Positions 21,566-30,088 of a stretch of DNA of 64,000 bases are shown here, one piece after another (positions within the stretch are counted from its first letter, which is position 1; each line of letters begins with the position of its first letter). The position numbers were made by a program, and so were the translations under genes. Under the pieces are notes generated by a model, which was given only the letters and a program-made list of their open reading frames with translations, was not told the origin of the DNA and searched no databases. The stretch lies in IMG/VR virus record IMGVR_UViG_3300009488_000018, positions 60,328-124,327 of that record; one strand, written 5' to 3'. The stretch is from a virus.

Positions 21566-22240
21566 TTAATATATTAATTTCGGTACATCACTCATTAACC
21601 CCTTTCTTGGGTCCCAACTCCAATTTCTTTTTTCTATCATTTTCATAATATTATCTATACTTCTATGTTTAGAATATGCCTCAAGAAACACATTTATTCT
21701 TTCTTTTTCTCTAACACGTTTCAATAATATTTGTACTACTGAATCATCAGAATTCAAATTAGTTTTTAACCTATCATGATCAACAATATACACTTTCTTA
21801 TCTTTAGTCCAAACAGCATTCGTACTACTAAACTCTGCATTCGTTAAAAACCTTTTACTTACCGGGTCTTTAACAAGATTAAGCCTTCCAACTAAATCTC
21901 CCGATTTCATAAAAACTTCTGCTATATTCCAAACTCTAACTAACATAACACCATCTATCCATTCACTAAACTTATGTTTTCCATCAACAAAAACAACTTT
22001 CGGAAACTCAATATCATTTTTGACTGCTACATTCTGAAGTTTCATTATTCTAGAGTCAAACTTCAGATCAAGTCTTAAAGACGAACTACCTCGAATATCA
22101 ACTTTATATGTTTTTACTCCTCTATTAGTATATATCTTAGTAACACTAGTAACTGTTCGTCCTAGTTTTCTCTTTACAATATTCTCTGTATATTTTAATA
22201 ACTTTCCTTTAACTGGCGCAACTTTAAATAGTTGTTCCAT
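21566..22240 (-). CDS. aminoglycoside-phosphotransferase-like small kinase
   Basis: 224 residues. FSEWIDGVML near residue 92, then SSTNAVWTKDKKVYIVDHDRL near 140 with Asn and Asp-x-Asp placed as in the catalytic and metal loops of APH/choline-kinase folds. The nucleotide loop is weak and the N-lobe is short. Substrate unknown; a sugar or lipid acceptor is possible. It follows a methyltransferase gene by 14 bases on the minus strand. Confidence 0.55.
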   Translation of the reverse strand: MEQLFKVAPVKGKLLKYTENIVKRKLGRTVTSVTKIYTNRGVKTYKVDIRGSSSLRLDLKFDSRIMKLQNVAVKNDIEFPKVVFVDGKHKFSEWIDGVMLVRVWNIAEVFMKSGDLVGRLNLVKDPVSKRFLTNAEFSSTNAVWTKDKKVYIVDHDRLKTNLNSDDSVVQILLKRVREKERINVFLEAYSKHRSIDNIMKMIEKRNWSWDPRKGLMSDVPKLIY

Positions 22241-22254
22241 GCTACCTCCAAATC

Positions 22255-22893
22255 TTATCTTTCATATAAAATCAAAGTTCTTTTTCCCTCAGGTATAATC
22301 TTAGACGGAGTAAACCCTAAACTTTTAAAAATACTATTGTAATATTCAGGAGTCTTATTTTTTCCAGTTCTTGCTCTTACAACAAACTTATTTGTAATTT
22401 TTGACAAAAGAGAAATCATATTTTTTTGTTCTTTAATTGTTTTAGGAGTCCCTTTACCATATTTATGCTTACCAATATGGTATAAAATCGCTAGCGCAAA
22501 AATACAGTCAAACTTTCCAAATTTGTCAAAATCTACATCTAATATATCCTTATTTATATACGTAATATCTAACTTCTTATTCCATAACTGCTCATAAAAA
22601 TCTTTTAGAAATATAGCCTGTCTAAAGAAGACCTTAGTTAACTCAATACCAACAACTTTAGCTCCTTGATTTGCTGCCATAATCGAGTAGAAACCTGCAT
22701 TACAACCTAAGTCTAAAATATTTAACCCTTCAAAATTACTACCAAGAAGATTTAATATTTTTTTCCATGTTGTTTCAGCACTCTCTATACCAGAATAAGG
22801 ACCACCTTTTGTAGTTATAATACCATCTATATTTATCTTCTGATACCAAGGTCTTAACTGTTTTATCTTAGACTTCAGTTCTTGACTTTCCAT
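22255..22893 (-). CDS. class I SAM-dependent methyltransferase
   Basis: 212 residues. LDLGCNAGFYSIMAANQGAK is motif I, VVGIELT the acidic end of beta 2, FDCIFALAILYHI motif IV region. The LYHI segment and N-terminal layout resemble the CmoB/DUF1698 group that modifies tRNA wobble uridine, and tRNAs lie nearby, but small-molecule targets are equally possible. Operon with the kinase-like gene. Confidence 0.75.
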   Translation of the reverse strand: MESQELKSKIKQLRPWYQKINIDGIITTKGGPYSGIESAETTWKKILNLLGSNFEGLNILDLGCNAGFYSIMAANQGAKVVGIELTKVFFRQAIFLKDFYEQLWNKKLDITYINKDILDVDFDKFGKFDCIFALAILYHIGKHKYGKGTPKTIKEQKNMISLLSKITNKFVVRARTGKNKTPEYYNSIFKSLGFTPSKIIPEGKRTLILYER

Positions 22894-22915
22894 AAGTTAC
22901 TTCCATCCCTTTATA

Positions 22916-22989
22916 AGGTGGAGGTGGGACTCGAACCCACATATCACGGGTTAACGGCCCGTTGCTCAAAACCATTAAGCTACACCACC
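22916..22989 (-). tRNA. tRNA-Asn (GTT)
   Basis: On the minus strand: acceptor GGTGGTG/CTCCACC (one mismatch), anticodon loop CCGTTAA (GTT), T arm GTGGG-TTCGAGT. Confidence 0.88.
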
Positions 22990-23008
22990 AAAACAGGTCA
23001 TTCTTTAT

Positions 23009-23224
23009 TTAAAACTCCTTATAAACCTCATCAAACTTGTCTCTTGCTTCCTTCTTGTTCTTAAAAGAGCTCTTCTTTATGACCTCTCCATCCTTGTATA
23101 CTAAAACCCTATTGTCTGACCAAAGTTCGACTTTGAGATTATCATCACCTTTCTTCGAGTCTATTACCTTAACTTTCTCTTTTGCCTCTAGTTCGTCTAA
23201 AAATTTTTGAATTAGTTGAGTCAT
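23009..23224 (-). CDS. small hypothetical protein
   Basis: 71 residues, Lys-rich alpha/beta (VELWSDNRVLVYKDGEVIKK). ATG has AAGGAAGAGAAG upstream. Lies between tRNA-Asn and tRNA-Trp. Not recognised. Confidence 0.65.
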   Translation of the reverse strand: MTQLIQKFLDELEAKEKVKVIDSKKGDDNLKVELWSDNRVLVYKDGEVIKKSSFKNKKEARDKFDEVYKEF

Positions 23225-23259
23225 CTTCTCTTCCTTTTTAATTAAGATATACTACTAAA

Positions 23260-23331
23260 CAGGCCGCCGAGGAATTGAACCCCGAGTCCATGATTTGGAG
23301 TCATGTGGTTTACCAGTTAACCGAGCGACCC
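23260..23331 (-). tRNA. tRNA-Trp (CCA)
   Basis: Minus strand: acceptor GGGTCGC/GCGGCCT closed by G-T, anticodon loop CTCCAAA (CCA), T loop TTCAATT, discriminator G. Confidence 0.9.
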
Positions 23332-23341
23332 AATATTTATG

Positions 23342-23416
23342 ATGGACTGAAGGAGAATCGAACTCCCAACTTCCTACTTACAATGTAGGGCTTTCCTACT
23401 TTAAGCTACCAGTCCA
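23342..23416 (-). tRNA. tRNA-Thr (TGT), second copy
   Basis: Minus strand: acceptor TGGACTG/CAGTCCA, anticodon arm CCTAC-ATTGTAA-GTAGG (TGT). Sequence differs widely from tRNA-Thr at 9251, so it is not a recent duplicate. Confidence 0.88.
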
Positions 23417-23425
23417 TCTTTTATT

Positions 23426-23623
23426 TTACTTCCACCCACCATGTTCCTTCAACTGCCACCATGGAGTATGTGGCGCATGTAAGGGACATCCATCATTAAC
23501 CCAAAAACAAGTTTCTTTATATGGTAATCCCTCTCCATGATAGTTATCTAAAACTGGACATGTACAACCTTGTTTAACAGCCTCATCTGAACCGGGGTTG
23601 GGAATTTTTTCTTTCTTATCCAT
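23426..23623 (-). CDS. conserved small phage-type protein with GGWK tail
   Basis: 65 residues. NPGSDEAVKQGCTCPVLDN and CFWVNDGCPLH match a conserved small protein found in many phages and bacteria, with Cys/His residues that may bind metal. Unusually, it ends PWWQLKEHGGWK, the same tail as the membrane proteins at 6309 and 6611. Function unknown. Confidence 0.75.
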   Translation of the reverse strand: MDKKEKIPNPGSDEAVKQGCTCPVLDNYHGEGLPYKETCFWVNDGCPLHAPHTPWWQLKEHGGWK

Positions 23624-23625
23624 AA

Positions 23626-24054
23626 TTAAATATGTGGTAAAGTCTGTATTATACTAAATAACTCCTGTTTACAACTAGCATGAACCATAAAGTCTCCCCA
23701 GAGAGAACTACAAAAACATTTATCCCAGTAAGCAAGAACAGCTACTCCCTCAACACAACCCCGTTTAACTTTATCATAATGACTAATAACTTTATCACTT
23801 AATAACCCACAAAAGTTCCTCTGTGACTGAATATCGTTTTTTATCAAACCTGCTCTTATACATTCATCAATACACTCATAAACAACTTGATCTAGGTCCG
23901 ACAACGATACATCACATATTAAGGAGATAAACAAGGGCCAACCAAATGCCTGATATTTTCTTACTATCAAGGGTGAGTAATTCTTCTCTAATAAACGAGT
24001 AGCTGTTTTACTGTCATCCACTTCTATTCTCTTTACTTTCTCTTCTTTCGCCAT
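23626..24054 (-). CDS. hypothetical protein
   Basis: 142 residues, Cys-rich in the second half (RNFCGLL, GCVEGV, CFCSSLW, HASCK) and helical. ATG behind GGAGAAATGTA. Ends two bases before the next minus-strand gene. No family recognised. Confidence 0.65.
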   Translation of the reverse strand: MAKEEKVKRIEVDDSKTATRLLEKNYSPLIVRKYQAFGWPLFISLICDVSLSDLDQVVYECIDECIRAGLIKNDIQSQRNFCGLLSDKVISHYDKVKRGCVEGVAVLAYWDKCFCSSLWGDFMVHASCKQELFSIIQTLPHI

Positions 24055-24073
24055 TACATTTCTCCATTCTTTG

Positions 24074-24106
24074 TTTTTTGTTCTTACTAAAACAAATTCA
24101 ATCTTT
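24074..24106. repeat. 33-base direct repeat, copy 1
   Basis: Perfect copy of 24463-24495 (core TTGTTCTTACTAAAACAAAT). The pair flanks the gene at 24106-24447. Confidence 0.85.
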
Positions 24107-24447
24107 TAAACACCATCTATAATTTCACATGTTTCTGCTATTATCTCTACTTTATTATAATCAGAGAACTTTACAACAAATAAAATATTCCAATCTCCAA
24201 CTTTTATTTCACCACCATTTCCTCTATATATTCCTTCTTCTTTCACAGAAACTTCTTTCAATATAGGTAAATTTAAATATTCTGTTTTAGTAATTTTTCT
24301 ATGATTTCCATGCTTACTCTTTATCTTACTAAATTCGTCTCTTGTTATTTTACCAGACTCAATATCTTCTCTTGCTTGTTGAATAACTAGTTCGTTTTCG
24401 TTCAATTTACTTTTATCTATTTCATAATCAAAAATTCCTGTTTTCAT
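24106..24447 (-). CDS. hypothetical protein flanked by direct repeats
   Basis: 113 residues; ATG behind AAGGAGAATAAA. Mixed alpha/beta with a basic KIKSKHGNHRKI segment and a C-terminal strand pair (WNILFVVKF, VEIIAETCEII). Lies between two 33-base direct repeats, suggesting it arrived by recombination between them. Not recognised. Confidence 0.65.
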   Translation of the reverse strand: MKTGIFDYEIDKSKLNENELVIQQAREDIESGKITRDEFSKIKSKHGNHRKITKTEYLNLPILKEVSVKEEGIYRGNGGEIKVGDWNILFVVKFSDYNKVEIIAETCEIIDGV

Positions 24448-24462
24448 TTTATTCTCCTTCTA

Positions 24463-24495
24463 TTTTTTGTTCTTACTAAAACAAATTCAATCTTT
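24463..24495. repeat. 33-base direct repeat, copy 2
   Basis: Identical to 24074-24106; it includes the last codons and stop of the exonuclease gene. Confidence 0.85.
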
Positions 24496-25054
24496 CTCGA
24501 GCTCGTACCAAGGACTGGTAAAGTCTTCCAGCATCATTAAATGCTCGATGCTCCAATTGTTTTGGATTTCCAATTCCAGATAACTCAAGTAACATAGAAC
24601 TATCCCAAGCAGAATAGTGGAAAGGAAATTCTACACTCGAATCTTCAAATATCTTCTTCATAAACCAAAATTCAAACTGCGCATTATCAGAAAGTATTAT
24701 AACCTTTCTTTCTCCTTTATTATAAATAGAACATAATTCATAAAGTTGTTCTGCTATAATATGTGGTGGTTTTATACCTATTAATCTGTCTTCAGAGCTA
24801 CCAACTTCACAAGATATAACTAAAGCGTCAATCTTATGTGTTTTATAAGCATCAAGGTATTTCTCTGGCCACTGATCAGCGTTCTTCGTAATTTCTGTAA
24901 TTAACCCAGAAAATTTTATTAGAGACCTATAAGTTCCTAAAACATTAAAATTAGAGTCTGTAAACATACCTCCAATCTCAATCGGATAATCTTTCCTAAA
25001 GTCAAAACCGGTAGTTTCAAAATCACATATAAAAAAAGTCATATTTTTATCCAT
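24476..25054 (-). CDS. DEDDh 3'-5' exonuclease
   Basis: 192 residues. FFICDFETTGFDF (ExoI, D and E), an Asn-Ala-Gln-Phe segment (SDNAQFEFWF, ExoII-like) and HRAFNDAGRLYQ (ExoIII, H and D) give the DnaQ/RNase T fold. Likely cuts single-stranded DNA or RNA ends. Stops TAG immediately followed by TAA in frame. Overlaps the next upstream gene by eight bases. Confidence 0.8.
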   Translation of the reverse strand: MDKNMTFFICDFETTGFDFRKDYPIEIGGMFTDSNFNVLGTYRSLIKFSGLITEITKNADQWPEKYLDAYKTHKIDALVISCEVGSSEDRLIGIKPPHIIAEQLYELCSIYNKGERKVIILSDNAQFEFWFMKKIFEDSSVEFPFHYSAWDSSMLLELSGIGNPKQLEHRAFNDAGRLYQSLVRARERLNLF

Positions 25055-25229
25055 TACTTTTCTCCTCTTCTTCGATAAACTCTCTTACCTTTTGAGCACA
25101 ACTGATGGGAATAATAAAAGTTTTTCGTATTATTCCATACGACCTTCTCATAGGGAACTTATTAGCAATTCTAATTTCTTCCTCTTCAGTCTCAGGAGTG
25201 ACCAATAGAACTTCCTCGGTCCGGAACAT
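25047..25229 (-). CDS. small hypothetical protein
   Basis: 60 residues from the ATG behind GGAGGGTTATAAAG; an upstream ATG lacks a site. Acidic strand-turn (LLVTPETEEEEI) then basic strand (RKTFIIPIS) and an acidic helix. Overlaps both neighbours. Confidence 0.6.
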   Translation of the reverse strand: MFRTEEVLLVTPETEEEEIRIANKFPMRRSYGIIRKTFIIPISCAQKVREFIEEEEKSNG

Positions 25230-25563
25230 CTTTATAACCCTCCTTATCTTCGTCATGTTCATGTTCCAAATAAAATCCCATCTTTAACCATATAATATAA
25301 AGATACGTAGTAGCTTTTAAAATATCCTTTTCACGAAGTGTGTTTGAAAATCTTCCTAAATATTTTATGATAGTTCCAATTACCCAATCAACTCCAGTCT
25401 TACCAGGAACTAACTCACAAACAAGATCTGTCATCTCCTTATCTTCTGTTAACTGATATTTCTTCTCTCCAGCAAACTCAAACTGACTAGAAATTAACTT
25501 CACAAAAGCAGGAAAATTTTCTCTTTTTGCTTTCAAACTTGTATTATAAATCTTCTGTTTCAT
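25192..25563 (-). CDS. hypothetical helical protein
   Basis: 123 residues, helical, with ATTYLYIIWLKMGFYLEHEH near the end, a His/Asp/Glu cluster that may bind metal. Overlaps both neighbours by short stretches, as in a coupled operon. Not recognised. Confidence 0.65.
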   Translation of the reverse strand: MKQKIYNTSLKAKRENFPAFVKLISSQFEFAGEKKYQLTEDKEMTDLVCELVPGKTGVDWVIGTIIKYLGRFSNTLREKDILKATTYLYIIWLKMGFYLEHEHDEDKEGYKDVPDRGSSIGHS

Positions 25564-25798
25564 TTTTTTCCTTTCTCCAAAAGGCTCGTTCTATAAGTTC
25601 TCGACCACTTACCTCTTTAGCACCCATGCTAATAGCTTTCTTTATCATTCTTTTTGTAGTCAAGTCATAATGAGGACGTTTAAAGTTAACACTTAACTGA
25701 AACCAACTACGTCTCAAACCTAACCACTCAGCAAACCTATGAAGCTCTTCAACATTATCTGTTGAAACCATATGTCCACTTTTGTCTATTAAAATCAT
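25544..25798 (-). CDS. DUF4031 family protein
   Basis: 84 residues. SGHMVSTDNVEELHRFAEWL, LRRSWFQ, HYDLTTKR and GAKEVSGRELIER match the small DUF4031 family found in phages and bacteria, biochemical role unknown. Coupled with the gene before it by ATGA. Confidence 0.8.
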   Translation of the reverse strand: MILIDKSGHMVSTDNVEELHRFAEWLGLRRSWFQLSVNFKRPHYDLTTKRMIKKAISMGAKEVSGRELIERAFWRKEKNETEDL

Positions 25799-26319
25799 AG
25801 CTTCCTCATAAAATTTTTATTAAGCCAAAACTCAACTCTAGGTTGACTTGCATGTTCCATATAATATTTAGAACAATACGGTGGTTTCTTCGAAACTTCC
25901 GCAGGAACACATCTTTTAACAAATGGCCAAATAGTATCATTAAATCTACCAAGGTCACCACTCTTTATCCACAAACAGTCCCTACGATACCAAAGCACAG
26001 CCATTATGAACTCACTAAAATCATACATATTGAATTTGTCTTGTTCATCATGGTCATCAAATATTATCAATGGTTGAACTGCTGGAGACGAATAAAGTAT
26101 TGATTCAATTATCCAATATGTATGTTGCCAATCCATCCCATCTACCCATACTTCAGCATAGTAACAATCATTAGGAACACCAGATCTAAACTTAGTAGGA
26201 TATGGCCAATTCTCTGAAGCTATATCAAAGTCATTCCTTGCTTGTTTAATCAACTCAACTGGTGCTAAAAGGTAGGTCGGGTGGACTGTTGTTGTATTAC
26301 AATCAATATATTCTTTCAT
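25795..26319 (-). CDS. hypothetical protein
   Basis: 174 residues starting MKEYIDCNTTTVHPTYLLAP; I prefer this ATG, with GGGGT upstream, over a TTG four codons earlier. Trp/Tyr/Asp-rich (VDGMDWQHTYWII, FDDHDEQDKFNMYDF). No clear catalytic motif. Member of a tight minus-strand operon. Confidence 0.65.
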   Translation of the reverse strand: MKEYIDCNTTTVHPTYLLAPVELIKQARNDFDIASENWPYPTKFRSGVPNDCYYAEVWVDGMDWQHTYWIIESILYSSPAVQPLIIFDDHDEQDKFNMYDFSEFIMAVLWYRRDCLWIKSGDLGRFNDTIWPFVKRCVPAEVSKKPPYCSKYYMEHASQPRVEFWLNKNFMRKL

Positions 26320-26331
26320 AATAGACCCCAA

Positions 26332-26499
26332 TTATAAAGGTTTAAGATTATAACGATTCGCTATTCTTTTATATTTCCCATAAATGTAATCTATATTCTT
26401 CAAATGGTCTCCATAATTATACAGAAAACATGTTGCAAGTCCAATGGTAAAACATAAGTAAACACGATATAATTCAACATAAATTCTAGCTATTCTCAT
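26332..26499 (-). CDS. small membrane protein
   Basis: 55 residues from the ATG after GGAGGCATGTAAT. Residues 8-30 are hydrophobic (ELYRVYLCFTIGLATCFLY); basic Tyr-rich tail. Function unknown. Confidence 0.55.
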   Translation of the reverse strand: MRIARIYVELYRVYLCFTIGLATCFLYNYGDHLKNIDYIYGKYKRIANRYNLKPL

Positions 26500-26537
26500 A
26501 TTACATGCCTCCACAACCACATAAACAAAAAGGTAAA

Positions 26538-27092
26538 TTAATATTTTCTACCATCTTCATATTCCCTTAAATGACCAAACACTCTACATTTTAAATTTGA
26601 ATTTCCAAGTAAATATTTTGAAGGGATATCATAAAAGGTTTTCTTTATAATAATTATCTCTTCAATTCCCGCATTTATAATTTCAGTCAAACAATCCTTA
26701 CAAGGAATTCCACAACTCATATATAACTTAGCATCTTTAGTTTTAATACTCTCTCTCGCTGCATTTATCAAAACGTTCCTCTCTGCATGCCCAGACACAC
26801 ACCATTCTAACCCTTCTCCTGATTTAAAGCCTAACACATATCTTGGACAAGTTGTATGATTTGAAACATCATCTGGATCTATGTTCTTTTCTATTAAAGC
26901 TTTTCTTAATTCTGAGTCAATATAATAACGTTCACCACAATGAGGAACTCCTCGTGGGGGTCCACAATATCCTGTACTAATAATCGACTTATCTTGGACT
27001 AAAATTGCTCCAATTTGTCTTGACAAACACTTACTATTACTAGCCACTGTTTCACATACTCGGTGATAATACTTATCCCATTCTATTGTCAT
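26538..27092 (-). CDS. dCMP deaminase
   Basis: 184 residues. HAE at 102-104 (GHAERNVLINAA) and PCxxC at 130-134 (CGIPCKDC) are the zinc and catalytic motifs of cytidine/deoxycytidylate deaminases. CPRYVLG and an extra HCGERY loop fit phage-type dCMP deaminases, which feed dUMP to thymidylate synthesis. Start supported by AGAGGAAAG. Overlaps the upstream zinc-ribbon gene by 20 bases. Confidence 0.88.
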   Translation of the reverse strand: MTIEWDKYYHRVCETVASNSKCLSRQIGAILVQDKSIISTGYCGPPRGVPHCGERYYIDSELRKALIEKNIDPDDVSNHTTCPRYVLGFKSGEGLEWCVSGHAERNVLINAARESIKTKDAKLYMSCGIPCKDCLTEIINAGIEEIIIIKKTFYDIPSKYLLGNSNLKCRVFGHLREYEDGRKY

Positions 27093-27327
27093 AAACTTTC
27101 CTCTCTTCTAAAAGTTGTTTATATTCTCTAAGACCCCCTGTTTCATGATAATTTTCATTCGAAAATTCCACTATCATTGGTTCGCCACAGTTTATACACT
27201 CAGTTTTTATAAGCCATTTATTTTCTATATAGACCGGACTTCCACATATCCATTCATGTTTACATGGTTTAACTTCGTCCATAAAAGAAAACGATAACTG
27301 TTCATATATCCCCACTATTTGACTCAT
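27073..27327 (-). CDS. zinc-ribbon protein downstream of QueC, in frame across TAG
   Basis: 84 residues with CKHEWIC and CINC as a zinc site. It lies in the same frame as the QueC gene, separated by TAG and four codons (RFCV), so readthrough would append it to QueC. It also has its own AGAGG, which overlaps that TAG, so separate translation is equally possible. Confidence 0.65.
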   Translation of the reverse strand: MSQIVGIYEQLSFSFMDEVKPCKHEWICGSPVYIENKWLIKTECINCGEPMIVEFSNENYHETGGLREYKQLLEERKVYDNRMG

Positions 27328-27339
27328 AACACAAAACCT

Positions 27340-27906
27340 CTATTTCCGGTCTGGTTTTTCGGCATACCCACTAAATAATTCTGACTCATTTATTTTAAAA
27401 ACTTTCTCTAATATTTCAAAAACGACCTCTTTCGACATTCCTAAAAGTGGCGCTTCAAGCTTCATTGGCTTACTTCCATTAATCTGAAGGAGTTCATTTA
27501 CTTTTACAACCCATTCTTGAGTACAATCTGGAAAAAGATCAAGCCGGTCTGAAAAATTTGCTCCGTACCAAATTGTATCAATTTCCCAACTTTCAGCAAT
27601 TGAACAAGCTAATGAAACAAATAATAAATTTCTAGAAGGAACATACCACTCTGATACATCTTCATATCTTCCTCTTTGATTATCACCAGTTAAAGCACTA
27701 TCTACAGACAAATCTTTAACAGTAACTATAGTCCCTACAACTCCAAGTTTTTCTAATTGGTTCTTAGCTACTTCTAACTCTTTGCGATGTTTTTGTCCAT
27801 AATTAACCAATAAACAATAAACATTCTTTTTCATCTTTAGTGCTAATTCTAACATTAACCTACTATCAGCACCACCACTATAAAGAATTAATATATCCTT
27901 ACTCAT
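27340..27906 (-). CDS. queC: QueC-like 7-cyano-7-deazaguanine synthase
   Basis: 188 residues. SGGADS PP-loop at residues 9-14, NYGQKHRKE, the YVPSRNLLF and IWYGANFSD segments are hallmarks of QueC, which makes preQ0 from carboxydeazaguanine. It is shorter than the usual ~220 residues and lacks the C-terminal CGxCxxC zinc site; a zinc-ribbon ORF follows in frame after the TAG. In phages preQ0 pathways serve tRNA or DNA base modification. Confidence 0.85.
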   Translation of the reverse strand: MSKDILILYSGGADSRLMLELALKMKKNVYCLLVNYGQKHRKELEVAKNQLEKLGVVGTIVTVKDLSVDSALTGDNQRGRYEDVSEWYVPSRNLLFVSLACSIAESWEIDTIWYGANFSDRLDLFPDCTQEWVVKVNELLQINGSKPMKLEAPLLGMSKEVVFEILEKVFKINESELFSGYAEKPDRK

Positions 27907-27990
27907 TCGTTACTCCTCTTTAATTTTGTTTTTTTGTTCCAATAAAAAGAAGAAATTTCCAGGTCTAAAACACTGTTCTGAACTGAGATT

Positions 27991-28005
27991 CTATATATAT
28001 AAATA
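27991..28005 (+). promoter_or_regulatory. variant phage promoter box
   Basis: CTATATATATAAATA, a diverged form of the TATATATATTAAT box, 26-40 bases before the plus-strand island encoding the PilX-like gene. Confidence 0.5.
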
Positions 28006-28030
28006 TTAGAATAAAGGAAAGGAGGTTTTT

Positions 28031-28708
28031 ATGTATATTCCCCAAGTACTAAACGAATCAAAGAAACGAGATAGAAGTTTACCACAAGGACAATCTTTTG
28101 AGTTCATTCTTGGAAACTTCTCAAAGATAGCGTCCAGATTCATAGCGATCCAAAAGACAAAAATAAACAAGAGTAGAGTTAAGAACGAACTAAAGAAAGT
28201 CCGGGCTAGGGAGTTAGAGTTTGAAAGAAGTCAAAAAGAACTTTCAAGAGCTGACAAAATGGAACTAAGAATAAGAAGAGAGGAAATTGAAAAAGTACTA
28301 ACAGGAGAAGTTTACTTCAAAGATGGAAGCCCAGTAATGACTGACCAACTCACTTATATAGCTCAAAAACATATTCTATTCAAGTCACTTAATTTCCTTA
28401 TTGGAGCTATCAGAATTGAAGTTAACGTCGTAGCTTACATCCTAAAGGAAACAATAGAAAAATCTCAGCCAATCATCTCCATGTATCTAAAAGAACGGGA
28501 ACGACGAAAAGAAGAGAAGCGACAAAAAGAAGAGAAACGAAAGGAAGAACAGGATGTAAGAAAAGAAGAGGAAAATGGTTCTATCATTCTTGATTCCAAA
28601 CAAGTACATGACCGTATACTTGAACTAAGTAAATCATTTAAAGAAAGAAAATGGAGACAACTTCCATTTTCTAAAAAACCAAAACCTAGAGGAGGACAAA
28701 AACAATGA
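28031..28708 (+). CDS. charged coiled-coil protein
   Basis: 225 residues; ATG behind AAAGGAGGTTTTT. Strongly helical, very rich in Lys, Arg and Glu, with a long heptad stretch in residues ~155-185 (EEKRQKEEKRKEEQD). No membrane segment. It precedes the PilX-like gene with an ATGA overlap, so a partner role in pilin handling or DNA/membrane scaffolding is conceivable but unproven. Confidence 0.7.
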   Translation: MYIPQVLNESKKRDRSLPQGQSFEFILGNFSKIASRFIAIQKTKINKSRVKNELKKVRARELEFERSQKELSRADKMELRIRREEIEKVLTGEVYFKDGSPVMTDQLTYIAQKHILFKSLNFLIGAIRIEVNVVAYILKETIEKSQPIISMYLKERERRKEEKRQKEEKRKEEQDVRKEEENGSIILDSKQVHDRILELSKSFKERKWRQLPFSKKPKPRGGQKQ

Positions 28709-29754
28709 GACAAACAACCAAAAATCTAAAAAACGAGAGGGGATCTGTGATGGTGCTAGTTTTAATGATACTAGCTGTGCTGACTGTAATCGGTATATCA
28801 GCAACAAAAACAACGCAGGTCGAACTGCAACTTGCAGGCAATCATAAACTTATAACCCAGTCTCTTTTCCATGCTGAGAGTGGAATAGCAGTTACTACAG
28901 CATTTAACTGTGATATTCCAGAGGAATACGGTGATTCTGATTTCCACTATGTTGATCCCAACTACTGTGTAAATGTATTCATAAAATTAGACGAGAACGG
29001 AGACGAGGTTCTAGTAAACGACTACCCAGAACTTATCGTCGAAAGTACGGGTTACGCCCCGAATAAGGACCACCCAAGTTGTGCTATTACGGTTATAGAA
29101 GCGACCTTTATAAGGATAAAGAGTGGCTGGGAACAACTGGAAGCTACATTATATGTTGGTGGTAATTTAACAGATAACGGAATTGCCCATGTTGCCGAAG
29201 GAGAGTACGGAACTAGTCAAAGTCAAGAAAACTGTGAAGCAAAGTGGGATATTATTACTACTGGAGACGCCGACGAGGGTTATGAAGCTTCTAACTGGAC
29301 TGGAGATTACGGAGACTACTCAGAGTTACATAACGACGAACCCCCATTCCCATTCGACCAGGTGTTCAACCTATACAAAAGTAGATCCACAACGATAGAA
29401 AAGGACGTATCTAATAACTTAGAAATTGGTAGCGAAGACGATGCAACTGAAGTTTACTACTACCAAGCAGACGAATTCAAAGTGAATAACATTACAGGTT
29501 GGGGAATTCTGCTAATTGACGGTGATATGGTCCTCGGTGGGAATATTGAGTGGCACGGAATAATTATGGTAACTGGTAATTCTTCCACATTTGATGGTGG
29601 CGGAAACCAAACCGTGTACGGTGCTTTCCTTGGTAAAGGAGACGTTACAATTAATGGGACACCCAGCTTCTTATGGGATTGTGATGTTATCAACGCTATT
29701 AAGGATAAACACTCAATATACAAAATGACTAGTTGGCAAAACAAAATAACGTAA
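28705..29754 (+). CDS. PilX-like pilus assembly protein
   Basis: 349 residues. After a short basic leader, GSVMVLVLMILAVLTVIGIS and TTQVELQLAGNHKLITQSLF then HAESGIA match the PilX N-terminal domain of type IV minor pilins, including the prepilin-like hydrophobic helix and the Glu after it. The rest is a beta-rich passenger with Gly/Asp repeats (GDMVLGGNIEWHGIIMVTGN). Such genes are bacterial; on a phage it may alter host pili. Coupled to the coiled-coil gene. Confidence 0.8.
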   Translation: MRQTTKNLKNERGSVMVLVLMILAVLTVIGISATKTTQVELQLAGNHKLITQSLFHAESGIAVTTAFNCDIPEEYGDSDFHYVDPNYCVNVFIKLDENGDEVLVNDYPELIVESTGYAPNKDHPSCAITVIEATFIRIKSGWEQLEATLYVGGNLTDNGIAHVAEGEYGTSQSQENCEAKWDIITTGDADEGYEASNWTGDYGDYSELHNDEPPFPFDQVFNLYKSRSTTIEKDVSNNLEIGSEDDATEVYYYQADEFKVNNITGWGILLIDGDMVLGGNIEWHGIIMVTGNSSTFDGGGNQTVYGAFLGKGDVTINGTPSFLWDCDVINAIKDKHSIYKMTSWQNKIT

Positions 29755-29774
29755 ACTTAAACAGGGAGGTAGAA

Positions 29775-30035
29775 GTGGACTTATATCAAGAAATCTTGAA
29801 TTTCCAAACAAATGACATTTTCAAAAATGAATCGCCAATACTCATAACAGACCGTGAGCTTCTATGCTACCAGAATGAGATGGTCAAGATTTATTTCTCA
29901 CGTCAGTTTAACAAAATGGGTATTCCTGGTAAGATACGTGCAATCTTAGACTGGTGTAAAGAAAACGACCGTATAGTGAGTGAAGAACAAGTCTACAGAA
30001 TAGCACAAAATCCAGTTTGGAAACTCATCGAGTGA
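29775..30035 (+). CDS. small hypothetical protein (GTG start)
   Basis: 86 residues. GTG chosen for GGGAGGTAGAA directly upstream; an earlier ATG lies inside the PilX-like gene. Helical, starting MDLYQEILNFQTNDIF. Last gene before a hairpin terminator. Confidence 0.6.
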   Translation: MDLYQEILNFQTNDIFKNESPILITDRELLCYQNEMVKIYFSRQFNKMGIPGKIRAILDWCKENDRIVSEEQVYRIAQNPVWKLIE

Positions 30036-30050
30036 GTTCATAACCTCACA

Positions 30051-30086
30051 AAAAAATCTTACTCCGTCAGACGGGTGAGATTTTTT
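30051..30086. terminator. bidirectional terminator
   Basis: AAAAAATCTTAC and GTGAGATTTTTT form a stem flanked by A and T runs between converging genes. Confidence 0.8.
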
Positions 30087-30088
30087 GT

